Shown here: in pieces, positions 30,787 through 42,591 of the stretch
Layout of the letters: every line of letters starts with the position of its first letter
How positions within the stretch are numbered: the stretch's first letter is position 1
Source of the DNA: Arthonia radiata
Lineage: Eukaryota > Ascomycota > Arthoniomycetes > Arthoniales > Arthoniaceae
Assembly: GCA_002989075.1 (NCBI GenBank)
Contig: PSQN01000017.1
Location: 558,001 to 622,000 of the forward strand
Direction of reading: 5' to 3'
Length of the DNA stretch: 64,000 nucleotides
Notes under the pieces: generated by a model
Told to the model about the DNA's origin: nothing
Database searches by the model: none
What the model saw: the letters and a program-made list of their open reading frames with translations, nothing else
Made by a program: the position numbers and the translations under genes

Positions 30787-33331
30787 ATGGCAGACGATGA
30801 AACTGCTAGAAAGGCAAATGTAGAGTCCGGTAAAGATGTACAATTGGTGGCTGACATTGGCGGAATGACACAAATAGCGTGGCAGATGAGCATGGCGGTT
30901 GCGAAGCGATTCGCACAGGCTGGGGTTCGTTACAAGCAGGATCATTCAAGGACAGCCATTAAAGCTCCTACAGGTCGCTGAGCACACCGTGAAGTCCTTG
31001 CTCATGATATCGGAGCTATGCCCAGCATCACTAATCTGCCGTGACAAGCTCAACTACGCAAGGAAGGAGCAGCGCAAATATAAGGCACTTTTGATTGAAG
31101 CTGTCGAGATTGGTGCTGCCACCAATTTCATCGTAGACGAGCTGCTGAAGACGGGGCCAGGTGAAAAACTTTTGGCTCTATGCTGTCAATGACGATTCCG
31201 ATGCTTCCCTCCGGATCTTTCAAGACTGCGGTCGCCGCTATGTTTGACGAGCTTGAGATTGAGGACGGAACGAACGATCCTCGGCCTGCAGCAGGCCAGC
31301 TAGATGCTCTCAGAGATGCAGTCATTGCCTACACACGCAAGGCTCCCTTTAGCGATATGGTGCACAATTGTCATGGATATCTGTTACACTTCATTGCAGA
31401 GCAGTCGACCATCGCCAAGAAGCCAATTCAAGATGCAAAAGCTTTCTACGAAGCAATACCAGCCGCCACAACAATCGCAAAGGCAGTTAGATTGCTCCAC
31501 AACATGCTGCAAGAGCCTAAGGACAGAATTGTTGTGTGGCATGGTATCTGCGGCGCCGCGTGGTTTTTGACATACGCGCGTGACGTCTTGGGCCTGAGCG
31601 CCTGTTGCCTGTCAGTTGATGACACCACACACTCCCTGGGCGGAGACACTGAAAATGCGAAAATACACCTATGTCTCGACGAGCCGCAAGGTGTGCCACC
31701 AAGTTTTGAATTTCCGCGCTGTGAGCTGCAGCTCCGGGGCAGTATTCAGCAGCATTTTAATTTCGTACCTCTCGACGACGACGCTGGCACTCGGCAAGCC
31801 TGGATCGTGGACACCGGAAGGGTCAATTGTCTCAAGTCGTCTCTTGCGTCCAGTGACGAAGCGACAGCCAAGGTCATCAGCACCCTTGCCGGAGAGTTTG
31901 CCGTCGAAAGCATCGACGCATTGACGAGAGCTTTCACTTGTACTGAAGAAGACACGGTACACCTTGAAAAGCTTGGCTTCTACACATTCTTCGAATTTCA
32001 TCGCTCCCTGTTGCGACGACGCACACTGGACAACATGCGGCGCTTTGGTTTTGACTACAGCCCACGATTCAAGAAATCAGAGTTGGCACCCTCAAAGCTA
32101 AGCCAATATCTACCTGGTGGCAACTACGAGAAAGCAAAGTCTCGAGAGTGGAACATAAGTGACGAGTTCCCGAGCGCACAATGGATTGAAGAATTTGGGT
32201 TCAACAGCCTGGTGCAGGTCGCGACAGACCCCGAAAAAGGGACAGTGGTTAACTTCAGTGAGTCTGGCGAGGCTGTCGTCTCATTACTAGCAAAAGCAGC
32301 TGGTAAGGCGGCTGTGCTGGCACTCACTGATTGGGGATCGTCTTGCCATGGAATAAGCTTAGACGCCTGGCAGGATGGTCGGCGAGGGGGCGATCTCTTT
32401 CGACGATACACATCTTTGCATCCGGATGTCCTTCTCACGCACGTGGCCGGCTTGACGGCGGGTATTGATGAATATCCAGCCTCAAATCAGATATCTGTTT
32501 CAACTGGCATCGTGGCAACATGGCTCGACGGTGTCATCTTGGCGAGTGGCCCAACACTACACCCTGAACGCGCCATCCAACGACCGCTCGTGTTTTCATG
32601 CATTCCGGGGAATATTCTTTTCGCGGGTGAGCCAAAGATGAACATAGTACACCGCAAAGACCTACCAGACACAAACCACAGCAAGAATCTCTCATACGCT
32701 CAGCATCCATCAAATGGCTTATTGGAATGGTCACCATATTAAACAAATTCCAAGCGATGTGTTCTCCGAACCACATGTCATCGTCCCTTGCAACGCTATT
32801 GGGGACTTGAAGCTCGAACACCGTTTTCTGGATACACGCGAAACGATCTTGACCCATACATTTCTGTCTCTCGACGTCGACTTCCTGGATGACCGGCATA
32901 AGCCTAGTCGGTTCAACCCGCTCAAGGTCGCCGCCTGCATACCTCGACTCTTCGTCTCTGAACCGTGTGAGCACGGCTACTACATAGGCTGGCATAAGGA
33001 AAACGTGCCTGGCACCCTTGGCGTAGGCCTGCCACTGGAACCCGATGGCCCTATTTGGCTAGCTGAGACCAGTGGACAGTTTGAAGGCGTATTGTGGGAC
33101 TTTTCCATTCACCTCGTGGATAAGAAAGCCTTGGGCCAGTGGGCAGCCAGCTGCACCGCGGGTCTAAGTCCCGACCAATCTGGCCACCCGTTCCGTGCTG
33201 TTATACTCCAGGAAAATGCATGCCTGAGTTGCTGTATACTACGATTTCGGGCGGCATTCTCTTCTGACGAAGACGAATCCCGATGCAGCATCATCCAAGG
33301 TGGATTTTACAGCGAAGACGATCCTCGATAA
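30787..33331 (+). CDS. large hypothetical protein (~812 aa), reading frame interrupted
   Basis: Model: exon 30787-30924, intron 30925-30973 (donor GTTCGT, acceptor CTACAG), exon 30974-32626, intron 32627-32681 (GTGAGC...CACAG), exon 32682-33331. Between 31142 and 31200 the frame changes without a usable intron. The frame reading LLKTGPGEKLLALC stops at TGA about 31193, while the frame reading SMTIPMLPSGSFKTAVAAM continues for about 480 residues. A net shift of two bases (or one the other way) near 31181 would reconcile them; there is no AG between 31162 and 31222. The cause may be a sequencing error, a real frameshift or an unusual intron. The protein has no signal peptide, membrane span or motif that I recognise. 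Its first 120 residues look helical (DIGGMTQIAWQMSMAVAKRF). Family unknown. Confidence 0.6.
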
Positions 33332-33857
33332 ATGACGGGCACATCTTGGAACGCCTTGGGTACGGAGCGACAGCCGCAGACGCAGTGTTTGATCTTCTAT
33401 GACACCGCTTTTGTTGTCTTCCTTTTTCCGAAAATTCTTGCGACCGAATGGGGGCAAAGCAGAGATGAGCGAAGCGGTCGCAGCGAAAGGACCGAATGAT
33501 GGATATATCTGAGATGTTAGGAGATGCGGTTTTCAATTTGACGTATGAAGTAGCTTCACCCATCCACGGCGAACCCGATTACGCTCCTTACGCAGACTTT
33601 TCTCTTCGACATTCCGTGTGTCCGCTTGCTAGGCTTGCGTATTCTCCATGCATGTAGAACTTCACGTAGATCTACATGTTCAGGAGGCGAACGCTCTGTC
33701 AAGACAATCGTGATGCTACGCATAGGTAATTTGTATTCCGTTGTTCCGCCGTTACTTTCCCAGAGACATCTAGAACCTCAGTGACGCCAAGCACTCTCTC
33801 ACGTCTCCCTCTTCAAATGCCAGAACTCTTCGAAAGACCCTGCTTTCCACGACGCTC
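33332..33857. other. convergent 3' intergenic region
   Basis: 526 nt between the tails of the large unknown gene and ILV1. I see no gene or repeat. Confidence 0.5.
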
Positions 33858-35671
33858 TCACACCCTCATAAACATCCTATAAACCCCATTCCCCGTCTCC
33901 TCCTTCCACGGATACCCCACCTCCCTCAAGAAACTCTCTAGCTCCCCCTCGCCCCCCTCCGGCACCTGTATCCCCGCCAATATCCTCGCTACATCGCCCC
34001 CATAATTCCTGTAGTGAAACGCAGAGATATTGAACCCCGGCGTCAGCGTCGTCAAGAACTTATGCAAACTGCCCGGACGCTCCGGGAACTCGAACGTGTA
34101 CAGCCGCTCGTTGCCCACGTCTGCGCGTCCGCCTACTAGATGACGGATATGCGTCTTGGCGAGCTCGTCGCCGGAGAGGTCGAGCGCGGGCATGCCTTGG
34201 GATTCTAGACGCGAGAGAAGGGAGGCGAGTGTGGGTTTGGAGGCAGACACGCCGATGATGACGTGCGCGGCCTCGGGTGTGAAGAAGCGGTAGCAAAACT
34301 CCGTCACGCCGGCTGGATAGATGCTCTGCACGAGTTTGGCGAAGGCGCCGGGTTGCTCGGGAATAGTGACGGCGAGTAGGGCTTCTTTGTTCTCGCCTAG
34401 GGCCGCGCGGTCGGCAACGAAGCGGAGACGGTCGAAGTTCATGTTCGCGCCGGAAGCGATGGCGACGAGTTCTCTTGACGGGTCTGGTGAGGGGTTAGCA
34501 GCTACGTATTTCTTCAGACCTGTTACAGCAAGGGCGCCCGCGGGTTCGAGGATTGATCGCGTATCTTCGAAGACATCTTTGATAGATGCGCAGATCTCGT
34601 CCGTAGTGACCTGGATGATGTCGTCGACGACTTCTTGGCAGACGCGAAAGGTCTCTTCGCCCACTTGCTTCACAGCGGCGCCGTCTGCGAAGAGACCGAC
34701 GTCGGAGAGTGTGATGCGCTCACCGCGCTTCAGCGACTCGACCATGGCATTTGCGTCGTAGGTTTCGACGCCAATGATCTTCACGTGAGGCGCTATGCGC
34801 TTGAGGTAGACGCCTGTGCCTGCGATGAGCCCGCCGCCCCCTACGCAGCAGAAGACCGCCTCGAGCTTCGTGAGGTTGGCTTGACGTAGGAGCTCCATGC
34901 CTATGGTGCCTTGGCCGGCGATCACGTACGGGTCGTCGAAGGGTGGGATATTGGTGAGGCCGTGCGTGGTCTGAAGGTGAGCGGCATGGGCTTTCGCAGT
35001 ATCGAAGTCGGGACCATGCAGGACGACAGAACCACCGAGGCGTGACACATTCTTGTGCTTAATGTCGGGGGTGCCGGAAGGCATTACGATGGTCGCGGGT
35101 ATCCGAAGTTTGCGCGCGGAGTACGCAACGCCTTGAGCGTGGTTCCCTGCGTATTGCTGTGTCAACGAAAGACCTGCAACGATATCCCCCAGAGTTTAAA
35201 GTCAGAATAGACGTACCTGCTGAAACGGCAATGACGCCTTTCCATCTTTGCTTCGAGTCGAGATGTGCCATTTTATTGTACGCGCCGCGTAGCTTGAAAC
35301 TGAACACAGGCTGGAGATCCTCCCTCTTCAATAACACGCGGCATTCTAGCCGATTGCTCAGATTGGTTGCATGTGTCAGAGGGGTTTCTTCGACCACCTC
35401 ATACACTCTTGAGGTGAGAATCAGCCGCAAGTACTGTGGCTATTAGTCGCCGAGTTCGAGCGTTGCTACCAACAAGTGCTCACACATCTGGGTAGCCATT
35501 GGGAAGGAGGAACTCGTCAGGTATCTCGGAGATGATTTTGGATTTTGGAGTGGCAGGTTCAACAGGCGTAGTCGTGGAGTATTCGGTCAGCGCGAAGTTG
35601 GTGATCTTGGGTGTTTGAGGAGTGGTAGCGCCATTGGTGATTTCGTGCTTGGGCGTGGTTGGTCGCGACAT
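33858..35671 (-). CDS. ILV1: threonine dehydratase (threonine deaminase), biosynthetic
   Basis: Three exons, 35486-35671, 35217-35433 and 33858-35173, give 572 aa. The introns are 52 nt (GTGTGA donor) and 43 nt (GTACGT donor). It converts threonine to 2-oxobutanoate with pyridoxal phosphate, the first step of isoleucine synthesis, in mitochondria. The PLP lysine lies in [12 protein letters not shown]; the phosphate-binding GGGGLIAG is present ([17 protein letters not shown]), and [14 protein letters not shown] fits the substrate loop. The C-terminal ~200 residues carry two ACT-like regulatory domains ([14 protein letters not shown] and [16 protein letters not shown]), which give isoleucine/valine control in the family. 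The first 60 residues are Thr/Pro-rich and could hold a targeting signal, though not a classic one. Confidence 0.95.
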
Positions 35672-36044
35672 CTTGCTATTACTCAGAATGCGCAATGACT
35701 TCGGTTTCCCAACGAGAGCCGATGCCGAGTCTGCGCAATTGTGTCTTTCAGCAGCACAGCAATCGGACTGATTCCGCTGTGAAAACAAATGCACGCCAAA
35801 ATATTTTGAGCTCGTCAAGCTTGGGACGCTAATGCAAGATCCGCGGCTAATTCGTTTATGGCCGATCTGTACTGTGACCTCACGATTGCCGTATTTCGAA
35901 CTTCGTCTCAAAGCTCTCCAGATAGCATCCAAGAAATAACTCGGCTTGCGCTTGCAAGGCGAAGCGAAACAGACATTGGCACAACGTGCTCATCAGACCA
36001 TTACTTGATCTTTCCCGAGGAGCACCCACATCAAAACCGTCATC
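35672..36044. other. divergent promoter region, ILV1 / RCF1
   Basis: 373 nt between start codons with no gene. I looked for TGACTC-type Gcn4/CpcA sites and did not see a perfect one. Confidence 0.4.
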
Positions 36045-36769
36045 ATGTCGCGAGCACCAATGCCAAACACCGTCAAGGGCGACGCGCCTATGCCCTCCTC
36101 TTTTGACGGAGACTTGTAAGTTACTCGAGAGCCCACCGCACTCACACAAGACCATCTGAATACCAATTTCACTCAAATGCCCTCCCTGCTGACAACCTGA
36201 GCAGAGAATTCTGGGATGAAGGCCGCTGGTCCAAGCTCATCCGCCGCCTGAAAGAGGAGCCTCTCATCCCCGTCGGGCTCGCTGCGACGTGCTACGCTCT
36301 TTACGGCGCCACGCGCTCGATCCGGAAAGGCGACAAGACACAGACCAATCGCTTCTTCCGCGCGCGTGTATACGCGCAAGGTTTTACCCTACTATGTCTT
36401 TGCGTGGGTAGTCTGTATTGGAAGGAGGACCGCGCGAAGAGGAAGCATTACGAAGGCTTGCTTGGAGAGAAGCGGGCACAGGAGAAGCGTGATGCTTGGA
36501 TTAAGGAGCTGGAGGCGAGAGATGACGAGGATCGGTTAGAAAGAGAGAAGAAGAAGCGAAGAAGAGAAATGCGGCAGCAGATGGAGAAGAGGAGAGAGAT
36601 TGAGGAGCGGGAGGCGGATGAGAAGGGAGGCTCAGAGATGCAGAGCTCGATGGTCGACGAACGAGACTTGAGGAGTTTGGCTGCTGGTAGTGGTAGCCCG
36701 CTTTTGGTTGCTGCGATGGGGTTGTGGCGGTGGCATACAAGGAGGAACGATAGTGACCAAAGAGATTGA
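36045..36769 (+). CDS. RCF1: respiratory supercomplex factor 1 (HIG1 domain)
   Basis: Exons 36045-36115 and 36205-36769 give 211 aa. The 89-nt intron has a GTAAGT donor and GAGCAG acceptor, in phase. The HIG1 domain spans about residues 28-108: KLIRRLKEEPLIPVGLAATCYA, a first membrane span, a loop with the conserved RANRxxRxRVxAQGFT pattern (here TNRFFRARVYAQGFTLL), and a second span LLCLCVGSLYW. A long basic/acidic coiled-coil tail (about 120-175, many Glu/Arg/Lys) follows. Rcf1 sits in the mitochondrial inner membrane and helps the association of respiratory complexes III and IV. The start MSRAPMPNTVKGD is typical of the family. It shares a divergent promoter with ILV1. Confidence 0.92.
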
Positions 36770-37008
36770 GTCTTACGTCGTCAGTCTCGAAATGTACAGC
36801 GCATTGGGTGCAAGCGACGTCAAGCATTCCACGCCAGAGGGCGTGATGGTCAATTTCGGTTGTTCAATCGTCTTGGATTAGGTCTCTACAAGGTGCATAT
36901 TGCTTCGTCAATCATACACGCACCACCCCGTACGCCGTGCCGCATCGCAATATTCCGCCTTCCAACGCCATGAAACTGCTCAGAGAAGCCTACCTCGACC
37001 CCCAACAA

Positions 37009-37911
37009 CTAACATTGGCAGTTGTTGCCGCTCTGGTTCGTCATATCGCCCTCCGTTCTGCCTCCACCGAGCGCCACGCTCTCCCGAGGGTTCCGCAGCC
37101 CTCGCTGGGCAACCTTCTCCACATCCATCTGCATCGCAATTGTCTTGAAAAGCTCTTGCACGTTCGTCCCGCTTTTCGCGGACGCCTCAAACCATAGCAA
37201 TTCTGTCTGTCGATCTGACTGCTCGTTCACTTGCTTGCGATATGTCTGGGCGTCTTCTTCGCTCACGGCGCGTTTGTCCGGGTCTGACTCAACGAGATCG
37301 AGCTTATTACCCACAAGTGCGATCACTATTTTGTCGCTGGCCTGGCGTTGTAGCTCCTTGATCCACATCTTGGCTTTGTCGAGGGATGACTGGACACGTG
37401 ATGTTAGTAATATCCGGGTTGACGAGGGTCATGTGAGGCTCACAGCTTGTGTAATGTCGTAGACAACAACGGCGCAGTTGGCGTTGCGGTAGTACATCGG
37501 TGCTAGCGACTTGTATCGTTCCTGGCCAGCCGTGTCCCATATCTCAAACTTCACTGTCGCCTCCTTCTCTGGTAGAGAAACTGTCTGTGTGAGGAAGGCC
37601 GCGCCGATAGTGGATTCTCGGTAGTCGTCGAATTGATCCTGTATTGGTGAGCAAAGCGCTCATGTCTCCAGATCACTGAAGAGTTTCAAGCATACTTTGA
37701 CAAATCGAAGGACTAAAGAGCTCTGGTCTTCTGGTCAGTGCTGATCTGGAGCGTTGCTGCATACATCTATACCTTTCCGACAGCGGATTCACCTGCTTCA
37801 GGTCAGATTTGAGCACGCAAACAGGCCAGTGAAAGTACCTAGGAGAACAAGCTTAAACTGAGCGAAGCGAGGGCCGCCAGGTCGGGCAGCGGGCCCCGCG
37901 CGAGTCGCCAT
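37009..37911 (-). CDS. VPS21: Rab5-type small GTPase
   Basis: Five exons: 37839-37911, 37773-37792, 37696-37722, 37444-37638 and 37009-37389, giving 231 aa. G1 GESAVGKS is split between exons 2 and 3, and exons 2 and 3 are only 20 and 27 nt long. G2 lies in [12 protein letters not shown]3 is [10 protein letters not shown]4 NKLD and G5 EASAKSG. The effector region (STIGAAF) and [15 protein letters not shown] are diagnostic for Rab5. The C-terminus ends CQC, a CxC double-geranylgeranylation signal. It directs early endosome fusion and vacuolar sorting. Intron lengths are 46, 50, 57 and 54 nt, with donors GTACTT, GTATAG, GTATGC and GTGAGC. It is convergent with RCF1 at 239 nt. Confidence 0.95.
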
Positions 37912-38522
37912 GTGGTAGTTATCTGGGTATGGGTGACCAGAAACGATCGGTGGAATTTGATTGAGGAGCTCCGAGTGCTGATGTATGCAAGACTAGTTCT
38001 TGTGCTTTGATCTTTTGAGGAAATGCAGGCGAGCGGCAGCGGCCTTGATTCAGTGAGCAGGTTGATGAGGATAAGCGACCAGAAACGTGGTGCTCGTGGC
38101 TTGTTTGCTAAAAGCCGACACCCCTTAGAATTCAGGCGCCCATACATCCTCACCAATTGTGGCAATAGCGACGTCTTAGACGCGTTAACTCGTTGTCGTA
38201 CGCATTCACGCACCCGTCCCACTCAGTAGCCTTCGCCAATGCTGCTCTGCCTGTAGGATTCTGTCCAGGGCAAGGGCATTCCATTATTGTGGACAACAAT
38301 GGTTATCCAGCCGTAGTCTCCTAAGTACATCATGATTTGTGGGCCTGAGTACTCCTTCGGTATGATCTGTGTTAATGTCATCTTGCGCGGCCCAAAGATG
38401 CAAACATTACCACCGTGCGGTTTGAGCCCACAAAGGGCACTTGATACCTTGATGATAGTCTCCGGCACTTCCGCTCATAGAATTGCGCTGTGAAGGCTGG
38501 GAAGTTGTAGTCTGCAGTCAAC
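37912..38522. other. divergent promoter region, Rab5 / HET gene
   Basis: 611 nt with no convincing coding frame and no repeat seen. Confidence 0.5.
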
Positions 38523-41371
38523 ATGGCCTTCCAAGAGGCGGATCCTGGCGGGCCAACGCAACAAGCCATCGCTTTTCAACGGATATGCCGAGAAATCCGC
38601 GAGCAAAGTTGGATCTGGAAACCGGACGACTCCTATCACACTAAGCATTGCATATGCATTAGGCCAGTCCGCAACAACACGGTCAGCCTCGACCGCGTTC
38701 GAGAAGTGTGGCATTACTCCGCTCGCAATGACAGCAAAAGCGACAGCTATTTTATGGCATTCGTCGAATTCCCGTCTGCCAATGTCTCCGAGCTCTACTC
38801 GTTTGCCGCTACTAAGCGTCTGCAGTATATGCGAGAGCGTTGTTTCCAGTTCTTTGCGTGCACAGAATCGCATTCAACGTGCTTCCTAAATCTAGATTTA
38901 ATGTACACACAGCATCTCAAAGGAAATATCAGAGAGCATATACCTGCGAGGGCTACGACTGAGGCTACAATCAACGAAGCTTTCGATCTGCTGCAACGAA
39001 TGCCGAAAAGCTCCACTGTACTACCTGACTTTGATGAAGTACGACAGCAGCAAACTGCTAAGGACCAAATCTCTGCTGAAGTGGGGTTACTCGCTTGGGA
39101 TGAGCTAGAGGTAGCCTCTGCTGTGTCCAGGAACGTCATCATGATAGCCTTCCTCTCAGCTGCCCGCTGGATTCGTCCAGAGCACGGAGGTGTGAAGGAA
39201 TATGTCTTGAATATCATCAATACCACCTCGGAGCTATTTGAGGTGGCTTCAATGATATCTGCGGAACCGGAGCAAATCCAGTATCGTGCACGATGGCTGC
39301 TGCTACGCGCATTCTTGTGGACGTCATGGCAGCGGATGGTGCTCCTTCATTTGCATCAGATGCAGGCCTTGCATCTCAGAAGAGGATTTTATGATTATCG
39401 CGAGGAGAAAGACTATGTCTTGCGCCGTGCTCTTCCTGCGACAAGACCTGCGACAAGACAGTCGCCTAACAAGAGTGACTACATGTGCAATTGGGCATTG
39501 GAGCTGGTACGCGAGCAAGACATCTGCATTGCTGGAGAACTTCGCACTCTGTATAAGAGGTTCGACGAATGCTTCGGAGATCGTGCATCGAGGTGCAACG
39601 CAAGTCAGGACGCTGTCATCTGCTGCGACGGAATTAGGCCAGACAGATGCCAGCACTTTATCAACATGACTGGCGTGGAGGAACAGTCCGCCCACGACGT
39701 GTCTTGTGATGGGGCTTGCAAGAGGGTGGTATGGGACGAGCCGTCTTATTTACAAGTCGGCATAATGCAAGCAGTACGATTGGAGGAATGTGGAGATGTC
39801 CCTAATGTGATGACGTACTGTTCAGTCTCCTCGAAGACTTTGGCAATCTCACATGTTTGGTGAGTGAAGATTCGCTCCGTCCTTCTTGGATGCTCTGCAT
39901 TCGTTACACTGCCACACACTCGGAGCTTCCTACTATGCTGATGCGGCGAACTCTTCGCAGAGACGTAATATTGCAGCGCTTGATACATCTCGCTTACTAC
40001 GAATATGGCAGGATAGCTGGCACGGGAGGACGGCCGGAAGAAGGTGTCAACGTTTGTCTTTACGAACGCTTCGCTAGACTCGCGCGACAGATGGGTTTCG
40101 ACTCCTTTTGGTGGGACACTGCGTGCATACCAAGTGACAAGACACTCAAAAAGGCAGCAATCAAGAGCATCAACAGAGTGTTCGGCCTCTGCGGAGCGAC
40201 GCTTGTGTGCGATCAAGACCTCCAATCGATCGATGCTCGTGAGACGGCTTTCACCATGCAGAGCGACAACGTGGATTCCTCTACTATCACCTGTTGTGAG
40301 CAGATTCTCGTAACTCTCCTCGTCTGTGATTGGAACGTTCGAGCTTGGACGTATCTTGAGTCCATCAAAGGTCGACGAAACCTTCAAATCTTGTGCAAAG
40401 ATAGTCAAAACATTCCATTCCTCGACGTGGCTCGGATTGTACACAAGTTCGGGCACATCGATCTGAGCGTCCTGGGAATGTCGATGAGCCATCTACTGCC
40501 CTCTCGGACCATGGGGCTTACCTATGAGACGGAAAACGGCGGGGTTCATAAGACCGGCGATACGCTCATCTCGCTCAGTCAAGCTGGTGCACTTCTCAAT
40601 TACCGTCCCGCGCGCGAACAGACCGATGAGATGCTCATCTGGAGTCTACTGGTTCACGATGATAATCCTTTCAGAGACCCTGCACAATTCTGGCGCTCAA
40701 GACAGAACAAAAAGCTGGAGACTGGCTTTCTGATGTCTTCGACGCCACGTCTAGAAGAGCCCGGGCTCAGCTGGGCTCCGAAGACCCCAAATCCTGGGCG
40801 TGGCGACAGCTCCTTGTACCGAGCCTATAGTAGTCAGAAGACGGGCCGGGCAACAATCACTGAAGGGGGCTTACGGGGTGAGTGGAGCTGCTTTGAGTTC
40901 CCTACTCACTCTAAAGGGTCTATGTACCGTGCTTTGGGGCGACTAAAGGTGGGCGCACCCACCCAGCGAGAGAGGTTCGAAGATAACAACCTCATGTCAG
41001 CAGACTTCCTCGCGCAACTTGATAAGATTGAGGAAGCCATGCTTGGAGGTTTCAAGCATGGCTTGTTGATACAGCCCGCTCATGGCCCCACTGAATTCCT
41101 GTCCAGCAATGACATCTCGTGGGCTCTGCGACCCACTCTCAAGATGCTCGACCAGTCCGCTGCCCAGTATAGAGAGCTGATCAGATGGACATTGTTCGCG
41201 GTCTGTGGAGCTAATGGAGACTTCACAGCTCCAAAAACTCCAACTCAAGAGAATGACGGCCTGTATGCACGATCTGTGACTTGGCCAGTGTGGACATGGA
41301 GAGGCGTTTTCGAGTGGCCCAAGGACGTAGAATTACCGGACCTTCGGCGGAGGGAGATCCTCATCGCCTAG
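38523..41371 (+). CDS. HET-domain (heterokaryon incompatibility type) protein
   Basis: Exons 38523-39859 and 40012-41371 give 898 aa. The intron is 152 nt, long for this window (GTGAGT...GGCAG). It joins LAISHVW to IAGTGGRPEEG in phase, re-forming the first HET block. Further HET blocks are FDSFWWDTACIPSD, KAAIKSINRVF and VRAWTYLESIKGRRNLQIL. The long N-terminal part is helical-looking and carries a Cys/His cluster just before the HET domain (CNASQDAVICCDGIRPDRCQH in part, then CDGACKRVVWDEPSY). This matches one subgroup of fungal HET proteins. HET proteins mediate allorecognition or stress-induced cell death in some fungi; here the role is unknown. No NOD-like or other partner gene is adjacent. 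Confidence 0.88.
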
Positions 41372-41394
41372 TGGAACAAGCGAGTACCAAATCC

Positions 41395-42591
41395 TCATGT
41401 GGTCTTGGTCAACGGCGGAAGAACGAGGTTGTCGATCAGTCTGACCGTACGGCTGAAGCCCTCGCTCTCCCCAGGGTCTTCACCGTCCCTGAGGTTTTCG
41501 AGTGGAAGCATCAACATCGCACTGCTAAGCACCGCTCCTCGTTCGGGGTCGACGAATTCTACCTCCTCCATCGTCTCTGGATCGGCTAGGCTGACATAAT
41601 CGATCATGTATCTGACCTCTTGGCCTTCGATACCAGGCGCTCTTCGCTGCACGGTGCTCGCCATCTTCTCATATGGGTCAAGCAGAGCGCCACGCGTGCG
41701 CATTGACTCTTTCCTATACCGACCCTCGATTGAGCTCAACATCCTGATTAGTGCTGTCGCCGCTTTGCGCCGCCGGCTGCCAAGATAGATATTACGACTG
41801 CTCATCGCTAGTCCATCGGTCTCCCTGACTGTTGGACACACTCGTACCTCGGTATCAATGTGGAAGTCCTTGATCATCCGCTTGATCAAAGCGGCTTGTT
41901 GTGCGTCCTTCTGCCCGAAATAGACGCGCTCAGCTTGGATGATGTTGAACAACTTCATGCATACCGTTGCGACACCGCGGAAAAAGACAGGCCTGCTAGC
42001 ACCCTCAAGCAGCTGGCCAAGCGGGGATATCGTGACGAATGAGCCATGGCCCATTGGATCCGACGTTGGAGGGAGTGAAGGGTACATAGTCCGTGACGTG
42101 GGCGCGAAGACAGCGGTGATGCGGCCTTGCTGCTTGCTCGGATCCGACGCATCAAGGTCATCGTTGATGGACTTCAGCTTGGCCAGATCTGCATCCCACG
42201 TCTGTGGATATGTGGATAGGTCCTCGGTGAGACCGAATTGGGTAGGATTGAGATAGATTGATACTAGGACATGGTCATTCTCACGTGCTGCCGCCCGCGC
42301 AAGCTCGAGGTGGCCTTCGTGCAGCGCGCCGAGGGTGGGCACGAAGCCGACTGTGCCCTTGCCGCCCTGTAAAGCTTGCCTTCGAAGGTCATTGCGGTAT
42401 TTGCGGAAGTCCGGTACCTCGCGAAACGTTTCGATCTTGGATAATCGATGTACGGATGCCGAGCACGTTAATGTTCGTTGCTGTTGCTGGAAGAGTTTTA
42501 GGACAGATACTGACGAGCTTGGCTTCCTCAGCGCTTGAAGGCAATCTGAGCGAGCGAACAATGCTCGCTGTCTTGATGGAGCGAATAACAT
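41395..42591 (-). CDS. PAN6: pantothenate synthetase (pantoate-beta-alanine ligase)
   Basis: A single-exon 398-aa protein. It condenses pantoate with beta-alanine using ATP, the last step of vitamin B5 synthesis. The core shows VGFVPTLGALHEGHLELA (ATP-binding HIGH-like motif: GALHEGH), VSIYLNPTQF, VYFGQKDAQQAALI (adenylate-binding) and GLAMSSRNIYL (KMSKS-like SSRN). The first 45 residues, rich in Arg, Gln and Ser, extend beyond the bacterial protein and may be a mitochondrial signal. Several short insertions are present, for example DDLDASDPSKQQ. The stop lies 23 nt from the stop of the HET gene on the other strand. Confidence 0.95.
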   Translation of the reverse strand: MLFAPSRQRALFARSDCLQALRKPSSSVSVLKLFQQQQRTLTCSASVHRLSKIETFREVPDFRKYRNDLRRQALQGGKGTVGFVPTLGALHEGHLELARAAARENDHVLVSIYLNPTQFGLTEDLSTYPQTWDADLAKLKSINDDLDASDPSKQQGRITAVFAPTSRTMYPSLPPTSDPMGHGSFVTISPLGQLLEGASRPVFFRGVATVCMKLFNIIQAERVYFGQKDAQQAALIKRMIKDFHIDTEVRVCPTVRETDGLAMSSRNIYLGSRRRKAATALIRMLSSIEGRYRKESMRTRGALLDPYEKMASTVQRRAPGIEGQEVRYMIDYVSLADPETMEEVEFVDPERGAVLSSAMLMLPLENLRDGEDPGESEGFSRTVRLIDNLVLPPLTKTT

